From: Tepidibacter sp.
GTDB taxonomy: Bacteria; Bacillota; Clostridia; Peptostreptococcales; Peptostreptococcaceae
Assembly (NCBI RefSeq): GCF_025210165.1
Contig: NZ_JAOASI010000018.1
Location: forward strand, 1-64,000
Length of the DNA stretch: 64,000 nt
Direction of reading: 5' to 3'
The notes below the pieces were generated by a model that had not been told where the DNA came from, did no database searches, and saw only the letters and a program-made list of their open reading frames with translations. Shown piece after piece: positions 19,759 to 28,067 of this stretch; the first letter of the stretch is position 1; every line of letters starts with the position of its first letter. The translations under genes were made by a program, and so were the position numbers.

Positions 19759-21222
19759 ATGAGAAGGATTTTGACATTTTTATTTGTTATGAGCATGGTG
19801 TTTAGTCCCATTAATATTTGGGCTGCTCCTCCTGAGTTTTCAGGTGGTATAAATAATGAATATGAGTATGAAGAAATTGTGTTTGTAAGTGGAGAGCCTG
19901 TTAGATTAAAGGGTGAGATAAAGGTTTCGGAGAGAGCTAAGGATACTGAAGAGAGTATAAGTTATTCTTTTAAGCTTGAGAATAAGGATAAGAATGCTAA
20001 GCTTGATAGAAAGATTACGGTTAACACTCTTCTTGATAAGAGAGATGATAAGGGACAGACTATAGCTCAAAGTTCTATATCAAAATACAGTGAGAAGATT
20101 GAAATAGCTTCTGATAAGTATGAGCTTGAGGATTTTCAGTTTTCAAAGTCTAATGTTATAGATAATAGACCAGCATCTGATTTTTATAATGGTAATATGC
20201 AGGGAAGAAAGTATTATAAGGTTAATAAGGATCAGGGTGAGGTTATAGTAGATATTTCTGGACAAGATGTAGGATATAAAAACTTTTGGGGAAATAGTGA
20301 AACTCAGATTATAAATTACTCTATAAGAAATATAAAGCCAGATGATTCAGATGGATCTTGGCAGGCTCATGTTAAAGCGTCTGTATCAGATAGTACAACT
20401 AAGGTTTTAAAGTACGCTGAAAATGAAGCTAATTTTTCAAGCTTTAATGGAGGTCATATGAGGGTTACTAATCAACAGATGGTATCAAGGTATGAGTATG
20501 ATCTTCCAAAAATAGATAATGGAAAAGTTGATGATGATAAAAGAAACAAAGGAAGCATAAAGATGAATAAAAGTATGGTTCCTAAAGTTGAAAGACTTAT
20601 AGTTCCGAAGTTTAGAGATTTGGGTGGACATTGGGCTCAAAGTTATATAGAAAAATTATATTCTCTTGATGTATTTGATGAAAATGGTGAATTTTTCTCT
20701 CCTGATTTACCTATGAATAGAATGGAATTTACAAAGGCTGTAATAAAGTCTTGTGATATAAGATCTTATATAGAAGAACCTAAGAGAAGATCTAGAAGGG
20801 CTCCTAAAGAAGAGCCAGTATTTCAGGATTTAGATACTAAAGATGATGATTATAAGTATGTAAAAAGTGGATATGATAAAGGAATAATACATGGTGAGAA
20901 TAATAAGTTCAATCCAAATAGAAACTTAACTAGAGCACAAGCCATAACTATAATGGTAAGAGCTTTAGGATTTGAAAATAAGGCACCAACACCTGGGTAT
21001 TATACTAGTTTTTCTGATGATAGAGAAATACCTTATTGGGCAAAGGATAGTATATACATGGCAAAAGAGATTGGCCTTATTCAAGGAGATAAGTTTAATA
21101 AAATAAATCCAAATAAGATTATGTCAAGATCAGAAGCATCTGCTATGCTTGTTAGATTCTTAGAGTTTCTTGAGAGGGATTTACAAAGAGATTATAGAGA
21201 AAATATAATATATTTCAATTAG
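19759..21222 (+). CDS. SLH-domain cell-surface protein (possible anchor)
   Basis: This 487-aa secreted protein has a signal peptide (about residues 1-22, IWA end). A ~270-residue unknown beta-rich region follows. Three C-terminal SLH domains (about residues 290-335, 353-400 and 415-470) carry the usual motifs FRDLGGHWAQ, NLTRAQAITIMVRALG and IMSRSEASAMLVRF. SLH triplets bind pyruvylated wall polymer. The start is the ATG at 19759, directly behind GAGGAGGAGGAAAG; an in-frame ATG at 19708 has no ribosome site. It lies 440 bp after the IPT/Ig operon and is the only wall-binding product nearby. It could attach those large proteins, which is an inference. The unknown N-terminal region has no recognised family. 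Confidence 0.87.
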   Translation: MRRILTFLFVMSMVFSPINIWAAPPEFSGGINNEYEYEEIVFVSGEPVRLKGEIKVSERAKDTEESISYSFKLENKDKNAKLDRKITVNTLLDKRDDKGQTIAQSSISKYSEKIEIASDKYELEDFQFSKSNVIDNRPASDFYNGNMQGRKYYKVNKDQGEVIVDISGQDVGYKNFWGNSETQIINYSIRNIKPDDSDGSWQAHVKASVSDSTTKVLKYAENEANFSSFNGGHMRVTNQQMVSRYEYDLPKIDNGKVDDDKRNKGSIKMNKSMVPKVERLIVPKFRDLGGHWAQSYIEKLYSLDVFDENGEFFSPDLPMNRMEFTKAVIKSCDIRSYIEEPKRRSRRAPKEEPVFQDLDTKDDDYKYVKSGYDKGIIHGENNKFNPNRNLTRAQAITIMVRALGFENKAPTPGYYTSFSDDREIPYWAKDSIYMAKEIGLIQGDKFNKINPNKIMSRSEASAMLVRFLEFLERDLQRDYRENIIYFN

Positions 21223-21235
21223 ATGCTATTTTGGT

Positions 21236-21300
21236 ATGGTGTTTAAGCGAAAAATAAGGAGTACTGAAATACCGCTACTTAATCAATATTTTAATAAAAC
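21236..21300 (+). repeat. Partial arm of a short hairpin element
   Basis: TTAAGCGAAAAATAAGGAGTACT...AATACCGCTACTTAATCAAT matches the 5' half of the short elements at 54350 and 62442 (GCGAAAAATGCTGATTATT...AATAACGCTACTTA). Its 3' half is missing. The full-length copy D starts 30 bp later, so one element may be interrupted or truncated by the other. Confidence 0.45.
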
Positions 21301-21330
21301 TATATATTATGTATATATGCACTTAAGATC

Positions 21331-21530
21331 AAAATAAAGGTTATTAAAATAACGGTCATGTGTTAATGTTTTAATAAAACTAAGTATTACATCTTATTGA
21401 ATATCCTAAAAGTTCTAAACTCTCTGACGGTCAGACAACGAACTTTCTTAACGGATATTCAAGCGCTGTAATACAAGTTTTATACAAAAACATCTAAATC
21501 ATGTCCTAACATTTTAATAACCTTTATTTA
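21331..21530 (+). repeat. Long-hairpin element, copy D
   Basis: Outer arms AAAATAAAGGTTATTAAAAT (21331-21350) and ATTTTAATAACCTTTATTT (from 21511) are fully complementary. The core GAATATCCTAAAAGTTCTAAA...CGAACTTTCTTAACGGATATTC is as in copies A, E and F. A T-run follows, so it could also terminate transcription. Confidence 0.88.
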
Positions 21531-21546
21531 TTTTTTTACTCTATAG

Positions 21547-21740
21547 AAAACTATATAATTTTTTGCTTTGTGAATAAATGATTGAAAAAGCTACACTTGA
21601 GACTGTTTTTGAGAAAAATTAAAGAAATCTTATAGTATTTCCGAGGAAATAATTATTTATTTTACATAAAACTATATTATTTTTATGCTATTAGAACATT
21701 AATGCAAAGGCTGTACGTGAAACTATTTTTAAACAACGAG
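21547..21740 (+). repeat. Pair of diverged ~68-bp direct repeats
   Basis: AAAACTATATAATTTTTTGC...AAGCTACACTTGAGACTGTTTTT (from 21547) and AAAACTATATTATTTTTATGC...AGGCTGTACGTGAAACTATTTTT (from 21668) align over their length. No coding capacity is visible. The rest of the gap to 21900 is AT-rich. Confidence 0.4.
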
Positions 21741-21915
21741 GGCTGTAAGAACGTTAGCGAGTAAACGAATTTTGTTAGTAATAAACAATAAAGTTTGATA
21801 AAATATAGCATATGAGAATTAATTAAGTAAATGATTATATACCGCAGTTTAAAAAATTAATAGAAAGTATGAAGTGAAACTTTAGATAATAATCCATGAA
21901 AGGAAGGGAGAATAT

Positions 21916-22731
21916 ATAATAGATATACATTGCCATATTGTTTCGGGTTTAGATGATGGTTCAAAGTCTATTGAGCAATCTGTACAAATGGCAAAAATAG
22001 CATCAAATGATGGGATAAAAAAAATAATAAATACATCGCACTATCACTTAGATTCAAACTCTATAGTTGGAAAATAGATTGAGAAAAAGATTGATGATTT
22101 TAACAAGATATTAAAAGAAGAAGGAATAGATCTAGAAATTTTAATTGGAAATGAACTTTACTATACTAATGAATTAATGAATAGAATAGATGAATTAGAT
22201 TTTTACTCTTTAAATAAATCTAAATATATTCTTATAGAATTTAGTCCGTCCAATTTTCCTAATAATATAGAAGATATAATATACGAATTTAAGATTAGAA
22301 ATTATATGCCGATACTTGCTCATGTAGAGAGATACGAAAAGATAGTGAACGATATTAATAATATATATGAATATATAAATGCTGGGGCATTAATTCAAAT
22401 TAATGTAAGTAGTATAACTGGGAAATCTGGTAAACAAATTCAAAATATATGCGATATACTTATTAGAAATAATATGGTTTATTTTGTGGCAACTGATGCC
22501 CATTCCTCAAATTCCAGAAATCCTATTTTGAACAAAGCATATGAATATATTAAAGATAAAATAGGAAAAGAAAAATCTAAAGAAATATTTTATGAAAATC
22601 CTCAAAAACTAATATTAAATCAAGAGATAATAATTAAACAACCTATAAAATATAAGCAAAGTAAACTAAAAAGAATTATAAAAAATATAATGGAAGAAAC
22701 TATAGAACTAAGGAGTATTTTGATATTATAA
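21916..22731 (+). pseudogene. Broken CpsB/YwqE-type PHP tyrosine phosphatase
   Basis: The frame encodes a CpsB/YwqE-family manganese-dependent phosphotyrosine phosphatase, which controls capsule/EPS synthesis kinases. The N-terminal metal motif DIHCHIVSGLDDGSK is present (family: HxHxxPGxDDG), as are PILAHVERY and ATDAHS. Two lesions disable it. The expected ATG behind AGGAAGGGAG reads ATA (21916), and an in-frame TAG sits at 22075-22077. A 184-residue remainder is open from ATG 22177. The frame also runs through the start of the following wzz remnant. The family normally sits with Wzz and BY-kinase genes, which fits the neighbour. Recoding of the stop is possible but unlikely given the adjacent decay. 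Confidence 0.82.
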
Positions 22732-23137
22732 AGAAGAGCTTTTGGGTAATAGCTACTGTTACAAGTGCTATAGTAAGCTTTTTGTATTAGATCCTGTGTA
22801 TGAAACTAGTAAAATTCTTATGGTAAATAAAGCTAAAAATCAAGAAGGTAATGTTATAAATTATCAAGATGTTATTTTAAACCAAAAACTAGTTGTTGAA
22901 TATGCAGAAATATCAAAATCAAGATCGGTATTAGATAAGGTAATAGATGATTTAGAGCTAAATATGGAATATGAAGAATTAAGAAAAAATATAACTGTAT
23001 CTCCCGTTAAGGATACAGAAATTATGAAGATAAAGGTTGAGGATAAAAATCCTAATATAGCTAAAAAAATAGCTAATAAAATACCTCAAGTGTTTACCCA
23101 AGAATTAATAAGAATAACTAAGGCAGACAGTATTTAG
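22690..23137 (+). pseudogene. Broken Wzz/YveK-type chain-length protein
   Basis: Pieces of a Wzz-family polysaccharide co-polymerase are spread over different frames. MEETIELRSILI starts at 22690, IKKSFWVIATVTSAIVS (first membrane helix) is in a second frame, and FVLDPVYETSKILMVNKAKN onward is in a third step after about 22780. The last part (to TAG at 23135-23137) shows the typical NPNIAKKIANKIPQVF region before the second helix. Two frameshifts near 22730 and 22780 and loss of the C-terminus make it non-functional. The stop abuts the DUF4065 fragment in the same frame, which suggests a deletion junction. Confidence 0.8.
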
Positions 23138-23152
23138 GTAAATTATCTTTCA

Positions 23153-23401
23153 ATGGTAAAGCTAGTAGAAGAGAGTATATATGATGCTATTAGCTATAAA
23201 ATTATTCCTAACAAAGAGGTTTGTGTTTCAGATTTTTCGTTAGAGGAGATTAATGTTCTTGAAAAAGTAGCAACTACTTTTAAAGATTATAGGTCAAGAG
23301 AAATCATAGATTATATGCATGGGGAAAGAGCATATAAAGAAAGAGAAGAATATCAAATAATTCCTTATAGTTTAGCAATGGAATTAAAAGAATTAAGATA
23401 A
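23153..23401 (+). pseudogene. C-terminal fragment of a DUF4065 (Panacea/SocA-like) protein
   Basis: The 82 residues resemble the C-terminal part of DUF4065 proteins (type II antitoxin SocA/Panacea-like): FSLEEINVLEKVATTFKDY, REIIDYMHGERAY and YQIIPYSLAMEL. No ribosome site precedes the ATG. The N-terminal half is missing, and the frame continues upstream into the wzz remnant up to its stop. It is best read as a leftover joined to wzz by deletion. The assignment rests on motif memory; an unrelated helical fragment is possible. Confidence 0.55.
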
Positions 23402-23518
23402 CGTGATTTGCCAGGCTGAAATAGCTTGACATTTTTATATTCTTTTGAAAAAATTAAGCTTTATATGACATAAATAGAATGAATGAATAAGAATTAATGG
23501 AGATATCAACAATAATAA

Positions 23519-23737
23519 GTGCAGTTGGAATTTGGTCATGTGATAGATAAAACTAAAGAACAGAGAGTTAGATTGGATGAGATATTAAAGTCTCTGTTTA
23601 ATTATGAGAATAACGATGAAACAGTGATTTATATACCAAAGCAGCTAGTTATTTTCATAGAGCAGAATAGAAATATCAAACATGAATTAAAGATGAAGCT
23701 TGTATTCCCAGATGGTCAAGAAGTTAAATTAGTTTAG
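23519..23737 (+). CDS. Small unknown protein, possibly a remnant
   Basis: This 72-residue frame starts with GTG and has no convincing ribosome site. It is hydrophilic at the N-terminus and ends in a beta-type tail (KMKLVFPDGQEVKLV). I do not recognise it. An overlapping frame from ATG 23498 reads MEISTIISAVG, which resembles the first residues of YvrJ-family proteins, and stops six codons later. The locus may therefore be a decayed YvrJ gene joined to another sequence. A good terminator follows at 23771. Confidence 0.35.
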   Translation: MQLEFGHVIDKTKEQRVRLDEILKSLFNYENNDETVIYIPKQLVIFIEQNRNIKHELKMKLVFPDGQEVKLV

Positions 23738-23770
23738 ATATCATTATGTATTAAATAGTTTGAGTTATAA

Positions 23771-23808
23771 AGTCTTGTGCTATAAAAAGCATAGGGCTTT
23801 TTGTTTTT
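23771..23808 (+). terminator. Terminator
   Basis: AGTCTTGTGCT pairs with AGCATAGGGCT through three G-T wobbles, followed by TTTTTGTTTTT. It lies 34 bp after the 72-aa frame. Confidence 0.75.
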
Positions 23809-23913
23809 AACTAATTTAAAGAGAGGGAATGGTGATGAATAGTGAGCTTTGGGTATATAGAGTATATAATACAAATAGTAAAAATAAAAAATAGAATAAG
23901 GTTATGAAGATAC

Positions 23914-23953
23914 ATATATGCGTCTACTCGTTGCATATATAAGCTTTTTTTTT
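23914..23953 (+). terminator. Terminator-like hairpin in the 23738-24151 gap
   Basis: ATATATGC (23914-23921) pairs with GCATATAT (23933-23940), followed after AAGC by nine T residues. The preceding stretch has only a weak 19-codon ORF (ATG 23835). The rest of the gap holds the promoter and leader of the 63-aa gene. Confidence 0.65.
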
Positions 23954-24023
23954 CATATATATAATTAGAGTTGATTATAAAGCAATTAAGTGTAAGTTCT
24001 GTTAAAAAATGAAACTATATACA

Positions 24024-24051
24024 TTGGAAAAAAATACTATTGTGGTAAAAT
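24024..24051 (+). promoter_or_regulatory. Probable promoter of the 63-aa gene
   Basis: TTGGAA (24024-24029), a 16-bp spacer and TAAAAT (24046-24051) form a plausible vegetative promoter, giving a leader of about 95 nt. Confidence 0.5.
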
Positions 24052-24088
24052 ATAAAAGGTAGGAATCAATAAGATTCATTGTGGGAAC

Positions 24089-24122
24089 AATTTGATATAT
24101 AGTGAATACTATATATTAAATT
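24089..24122 (+). promoter_or_regulatory. Hairpin in the leader of the 63-aa gene
   Basis: AATTTGATATATAGT and ACTATATATTAAATT pair with one G-T mismatch around a GAAT tetraloop, ending about 12 nt before the ribosome site (AAAGGAAG). No T-run follows, so it is not a terminator. It may stabilise or regulate the small mRNA. Confidence 0.5.
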
Positions 24123-24151
24123 GAAATACTACTTAGAAAGGAAGTATATCT

Positions 24152-24343
24152 ATGTCAATAAAGATAAATTTTATTGATGGAAATTCTTTAATAGTACCAA
24201 AAGATGAACTAACACAGCCACAAATACAACAAATATTGCAGTGGTTTGAATCGGAAGTTTCTCCAATTATATCCTTCACTGTAGGAGATATAACACATAA
24301 TTTACCTAGACATGCTATATATAATATACTTCATGATATTTAA
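24152..24343 (+). CDS. Small unknown protein, 63 aa
   Basis: A 63-residue protein with a proper ribosome site (AAAGGAAG, 8 nt before ATG), its own promoter, a structured leader and a strong terminator: a real gene. It is mildly acidic with no membrane segment or signal. Motifs such as PKDELTQPQIQQILQWFE suggest an N-terminal beta hairpin followed by a helix. I do not recognise the family. It converges on the SOS-type sigma factor gene at 24465-25001 and shares its terminator. Confidence 0.7.
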   Translation: MSIKINFIDGNSLIVPKDELTQPQIQQILQWFESEVSPIISFTVGDITHNLPRHAIYNILHDI

Positions 24344-24365
24344 CTTAGAAATTGCATATTAAATC

Positions 24366-24407
24366 AAAAAAAGAAGGTTATTAAATATATTTAATAACCT
24401 TCTTTTT
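24366..24407. terminator. Bidirectional terminator, 40-bp perfect palindrome
   Basis: AAAAAGAAGGTTATTAAATA and its exact complement (24368-24407) carry an A-run on one side and a T-run on the other. It lies between the convergent 63-aa gene and the sigma-factor gene and serves both. Confidence 0.9.
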
Positions 24408-24464
24408 ATACTATGGGAATTTATAACATTTTGATTCGTAGATAATTTGTTAAGAAAGCTAATT

Positions 24465-25001
24465 TCATATAGAATAGTTTAGTGAGTAATACTTTTGCAG
24501 TTTTTTAATGGCTTGTGATTTGACCCTTTTAACCCAGCTATATGATATATTCATTTCTTTTGCTATTTCAAGAAGGCTATGACCTTGTATCAAATTTTTT
24601 TCTACAACCTTTATTTCTGTATTATTTAAAATTGATAAAGCTTCTATAGTCTCAATATTTGAGAAATCTTCAGTATAAATTTCTTTACTTTGATTATCAT
24701 CAAAGTCTATACTTATTTCTTTTGATTTTAACTCGTCCTTTTTTTGATCCCAGTAAAAGCAGCTTATCATAAACTTCATATACCCTAAAAATTTTGTGTT
24801 CTTCTTAAAGTCAAAGTTACTTATAAGTTCTATTGATTTTATAACTCCATTTTGATATAGGTCTTCATTTATATATCCAAAGTAGTGCTTACATTTGGAT
24901 ATTAAAAGTGGTTTTAGCATATCTAGTAGTTTTTCAAGTGAGTCGTTATCACCTCTTTGAGACATTTTAACTAATTCATTGATTTCTTCATATGTATTCA
25001 A
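24465..25001 (-). CDS. TcdR/UviA-like sigma-70 family factor
   Basis: This 178-aa alternative sigma factor would redirect RNA polymerase to special promoters. Region 2 spans about residues 20-100 (CKHYFGYINEDLYQNGVIKS, KFLGYMKFMISCFYW). Region 4 carries a helix-turn-helix near the C-terminus (HSLLEIAKEMNISYSWVKRVKSQAIKKL). Its size, the lack of regions 1 and 3 and the Lys/Asn richness fit the group-5 clostridial factors (TcdR, BotR, TetR, UviA). The start is taken as TTG at 25001, six bases after GGGGGG; an in-frame TTG at 25025 lacks a ribosome site. Two LexA-like boxes bracket its -10 element, which recalls UV-inducible uviA. Its targets are unknown. A phage-type or SigO-like factor is the alternative. 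Confidence 0.82.
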   Translation of the reverse strand: MNTYEEINELVKMSQRGDNDSLEKLLDMLKPLLISKCKHYFGYINEDLYQNGVIKSIELISNFDFKKNTKFLGYMKFMISCFYWDQKKDELKSKEISIDFDDNQSKEIYTEDFSNIETIEALSILNNTEIKVVEKNLIQGHSLLEIAKEMNISYSWVKRVKSQAIKKLQKYYSLNYSI

Positions 25002-25020
25002 TGGTATCCCCCCTAAATTA

Positions 25021-25071
25021 ACCAAACATATGTTCTGAATATATTATATCGAACAATTGTTTGGTGTGCAA
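25021..25071 (-). promoter_or_regulatory. Sigma-factor promoter overlapped by two LexA-like boxes
   Basis: On the minus strand, TTGCAC (25071-25066), a 17-bp spacer and TATAAT (25048-25043) make a good promoter. Two copies of GAACAWWTGTTTGGT lie in opposite orientation on either side of the -10: 25051-25065 (plus strand, in the spacer) and 25021-25035 (minus strand, near the start site). Each contains GAAC-N4-GTTT, close to the Gram-positive LexA site GAAC-N4-GTTC. SOS control is inferred; another dimeric repressor could use the same inverted repeat. Confidence 0.7.
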
Positions 25072-25257
25072 TAGCATATACAAAATAATATGGAAATTTT
25101 GTAAGTATATGGATATATAGTTTTAATAAAATGCATTCTGTAAAGTTAAATTTTTATGTATATAAATATTAATATTCCAACTGTGTACTAAAATAGAATA
25201 TTGGTGCATAAAAATAAAACACAAGTATATACGGTATATAAACGAGGAGGGATAAAA

Positions 25258-26439
25258 ATGTATACAGATATTATAAATAAAATAGGTGATGATAATTATA
25301 GTAAAATGGTAAATTTGAGACATCAGTTTCATATGTATCCAGAGATGGGTTATGAGGAGTTCAAGACAGCAAAAACTATTACTAATGAGCTTAAAAGATT
25401 AGGGATTGAATATAAAGATAATATTGCAAAAACTGGGGTTGTAGGCCTTATAAAAGGGAATCATCCTGGGAAGACAGTTCTTCTTCGTGCTGATATGGAT
25501 GCTCTGCCTATTAGTGAAGAGGCAGATGTAGATTATAAATCTAGGGTTGCCAATTGTATGCATGCATGTGGTCATGATGGGCATATGTCAGGTCTTTTAG
25601 GTGCTGCTATGATACTAAATGATATGAAGGATGAGATTTATGGAAATGTAAAGCTTATATTTCAACCAGCAGAGGAAGAACATGGAGGAGCAAAACCTAT
25701 GATAGATGAAGGGATTATGGAAAATCCTAAAGTAGATGCAGCCTTTGGATGTCATTTATGGGGTGAAATGATTGAAGGAGAAGTTCATGTAAGAAAAGGA
25801 GCTATGATGGCTGCTCCTGATATGTTCAGATTTAAAGTAAAGGGAAAAGGTGGACATGGAGCTGTTCCACATCTTAGTGTAGACCCTATTGTTATAGCTT
25901 CTCAAGTTATTAATAACATGCAGTCTATTATAAGTAGGAGAATAAGTCCTCTTGAAAGTGCTGTTATATCATTTGGTTCTATTAATGGTGGAAAAAGCCA
26001 CAATGTTATACCTAATGATGTAGAGGTTGTAGGTACTGTTAGAAGTTTTAGTGAGGAGCATAGAAATTTTATACCAAAGGCTATGGAAGATATATTAAAG
26101 GCTGTAACTAATTCTCAAGGAGCAAGTTATGAGTTTGAGTATGAAGAAAAATATCCACCTCTTATAAATGATGAAGAAATGACTGAGCTTGCTAGAAACT
26201 CGTTTAAGAAAATAGTTGGAAAAGATAGAGTGTTTGACATGAAGGAGCCTACTATGGGAGGAGAGGATTTTGCATATTTTGGCCAATTAGTTCCATCATC
26301 TTTTATATTTGTAGGAATTAGTAAAGATAAGGATAACTTAGTAGTTCATCACCATCCTAAGTTCAAGTGGGATGATAAGAATATACTTACTATTGCTAAA
26401 GGGCTTGCTCAGACTGCGATAGATTATTTGAGAGCATAA
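25258..26439 (+). CDS. M20 family amidohydrolase (AbgB/HipO-type)
   Basis: This 393-aa cytosolic metallopeptidase would hydrolyse the amide bond of an N-acyl amino acid or of p-aminobenzoyl-glutamate. Binuclear-metal motifs of the M20D family are present: ADMDALPI, MHACGHDGHM, QPAEE(E)HGGAK, and a late HHH histidine cluster. The dimerisation (lid) domain lies around residues 180-295 (KVKGKGGHGAVPH). The start is the ATG at 25258 after GAGGAGGG; the frame is open from TTG 25201 without a ribosome site. It is followed after 13 bp by an AbgT-type transporter, so the pair probably imports and cleaves aminobenzoyl-glutamate-like or acyl-amino-acid substrates. Substrate identity cannot be read from sequence. 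Confidence 0.88.
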   Translation: MYTDIINKIGDDNYSKMVNLRHQFHMYPEMGYEEFKTAKTITNELKRLGIEYKDNIAKTGVVGLIKGNHPGKTVLLRADMDALPISEEADVDYKSRVANCMHACGHDGHMSGLLGAAMILNDMKDEIYGNVKLIFQPAEEEHGGAKPMIDEGIMENPKVDAAFGCHLWGEMIEGEVHVRKGAMMAAPDMFRFKVKGKGGHGAVPHLSVDPIVIASQVINNMQSIISRRISPLESAVISFGSINGGKSHNVIPNDVEVVGTVRSFSEEHRNFIPKAMEDILKAVTNSQGASYEFEYEEKYPPLINDEEMTELARNSFKKIVGKDRVFDMKEPTMGGEDFAYFGQLVPSSFIFVGISKDKDNLVVHHHPKFKWDDKNILTIAKGLAQTAIDYLRA

Positions 26440-26452
26440 AGGGGGAAGTGTT

Positions 26453-27985
26453 ATGGAAAAAGCTCAGGTTAAGGATAATAAGTTTTTTAGTAGACTCTTA
26501 AATGGAATAGAGATTGTGGGAAATAAGTTGCCTGATCCTGTAACTTTATTTGCTATTCTATGTGGACTAATAGTTATATTATCTAAGGTATTATTTATAT
26601 TAAATGTATCTGTAGTTCATCCATTAACTCAAGAAACTGTAAGTGTAGTAGATCTTATGAGTAAGAATGGACTTAGAGGAATATTAACAGGTATTGTAGG
26701 AAACTTTCAAGGATTTCCGCCACTAGGTCTTGTTTTAGTTGTTATGCTTGGGGCTGGAGTCGCTGAAAAATCAGGACTTATGGAGACGGCTCTTAAGAGC
26801 TCTATTAGCAAGGTTCCTAATAATTTGATTACAGGTATGATAGTATTTGTAGGAATACTTGCTAATGCAGCTGGGGATGCTGGATTTATAGTTCTACCTC
26901 CTCTTGCAGCTATAGTATTTCTTGGTATAGGAAGACATCCTCTTATAGGTATGTTTGCAGCTTATGCTGGAGTTGCTGGAGGTTTTTCAGCTAATATTAT
27001 GGTAAGCATGATAGACGTTTTATTAGGAGGTTTTACTATACCAGCTGCCCAGATGATAGATCCTAGCTATCAAGCAACTCCTGCTATGAACTTTTATTTT
27101 CTTTTAGCTTCTACTATTATAATTCTCATAGCATCTGTAATTATAACTGAAAAAATAATAGCTCCTAGGTTTGATAAATATGATGGAGATTCTGATTCAG
27201 AATTAGTTAGTGAGATTAGTGAAGATGAGAAAAAAGGGATTAAATGGGCAGGTATATCTTTAGTTTTAATGCTAGTTTTAGTAGTTGGTCTTTGTATAGG
27301 TGATAATGCATTTATGAAGGACCCAGAAACTAATTCTCTACTTGCATCTAAGGCTGCTCTTATGAAGGGTCTTGTCCCAATAATAACTTTGATGTTCTTT
27401 ATTCCTGGTTTAATATATGGAAAAATAACTAAAAAGATAAAAAATGATAAAGATGTAGTTGCTATGATGGGGCAATCTATGAGTGAGATGGGTATGTATA
27501 TAGTTCTTGCATTTGCTGCATCTCAATTCTTAGCACTATTTACAATTAGCAATATAGGAGTAATAATATCTGTCAAAGGGGCAGAATTTTTAAAAAATAT
27601 GGGTTTCACTGGATTTGGGCTTATAATTGGGTTTATCATATTGTCTGGATTTATAAATTTATTTGTAGGAAGTGCTTCGGCAAAATGGGCTATAATGGCA
27701 CCTGTATTCGTTCCTATGTTCTTACTTTTAGATTACAATCCAGCTGTAACACAAGTAGCTTATCGTATAGGAGATTCAATAACTAATCCTATAAGTCCAC
27801 TTTTTCCTTATTTTCCTATAATTTTAGCTTTTGCTAGAAAGTATGATAAAAAAGCTGGAATGGGAACTATAATTGCTAATATGCTTCCGTATTCAATTGT
27901 GTATGCTATATTATGGATGATTTTATTGGTTATATTCATGAAGTTTAATATACCTTTAGGACCTGGTGCTGGAATATATATGTAG
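26453..27985 (+). CDS. abgT: AbgT family transporter
   Basis: This 510-aa inner-membrane protein has about 12 hydrophobic segments and AbgT-family signatures: NKLPDPVTLFAILCG at the N-terminus, the re-entrant loop region GDAGFIVLPPLAAIVF, and FINLFVGSASAKWAIMAPVFVPM near the end. The family imports p-aminobenzoyl-glutamate or exports sulfonamide-type compounds. It starts at ATG behind AAGGGGGAAG, 13 bp after the amidohydrolase, so the two form an operon. The mini hairpin element at 27996-28051 begins 11 bp after its stop and probably acts as terminator. Confidence 0.92.
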   Translation: MEKAQVKDNKFFSRLLNGIEIVGNKLPDPVTLFAILCGLIVILSKVLFILNVSVVHPLTQETVSVVDLMSKNGLRGILTGIVGNFQGFPPLGLVLVVMLGAGVAEKSGLMETALKSSISKVPNNLITGMIVFVGILANAAGDAGFIVLPPLAAIVFLGIGRHPLIGMFAAYAGVAGGFSANIMVSMIDVLLGGFTIPAAQMIDPSYQATPAMNFYFLLASTIIILIASVIITEKIIAPRFDKYDGDSDSELVSEISEDEKKGIKWAGISLVLMLVLVVGLCIGDNAFMKDPETNSLLASKAALMKGLVPIITLMFFIPGLIYGKITKKIKNDKDVVAMMGQSMSEMGMYIVLAFAASQFLALFTISNIGVIISVKGAEFLKNMGFTGFGLIIGFIILSGFINLFVGSASAKWAIMAPVFVPMFLLLDYNPAVTQVAYRIGDSITNPISPLFPYFPIILAFARKYDKKAGMGTIIANMLPYSIVYAILWMILLVIFMKFNIPLGPGAGIYM

Positions 27986-27995
27986 TTTAAAATTT

Positions 27996-28051
27996 AAAAC
28001 TATCTATGAAAATATTAGTGAATGCTTTTAGATATTTTCACAGATAGTTTT
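27996..28051. repeat. Miniature hairpin element (internal deletion form)
   Basis: AAAACTATCTATGAAAATAT pairs with ATATTTTCACAGATAGTTTT around TAGTGAATGCTTTTAG. The loop sequence TTAGTGAATGCTTTTAGATATTTT is also found in the outer arm of copy B (8562-8585). This looks like a family member whose centre is deleted. It lies directly after abgT and can terminate it. Confidence 0.7.
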
Positions 28052-28067
28052 GATAACCCACAAATTT

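Noticed and set aside
21916..22731. Programmed readthrough of the TAG in the cpsB-like gene
   Set aside because: The start codon is also lost and the next gene is frameshifted, so simple decay explains all lesions.
23835..23894. 19-codon ORF with a G-rich upstream site
   Set aside because: Too short, no family resemblance, and located between two terminators; not supported as a gene.
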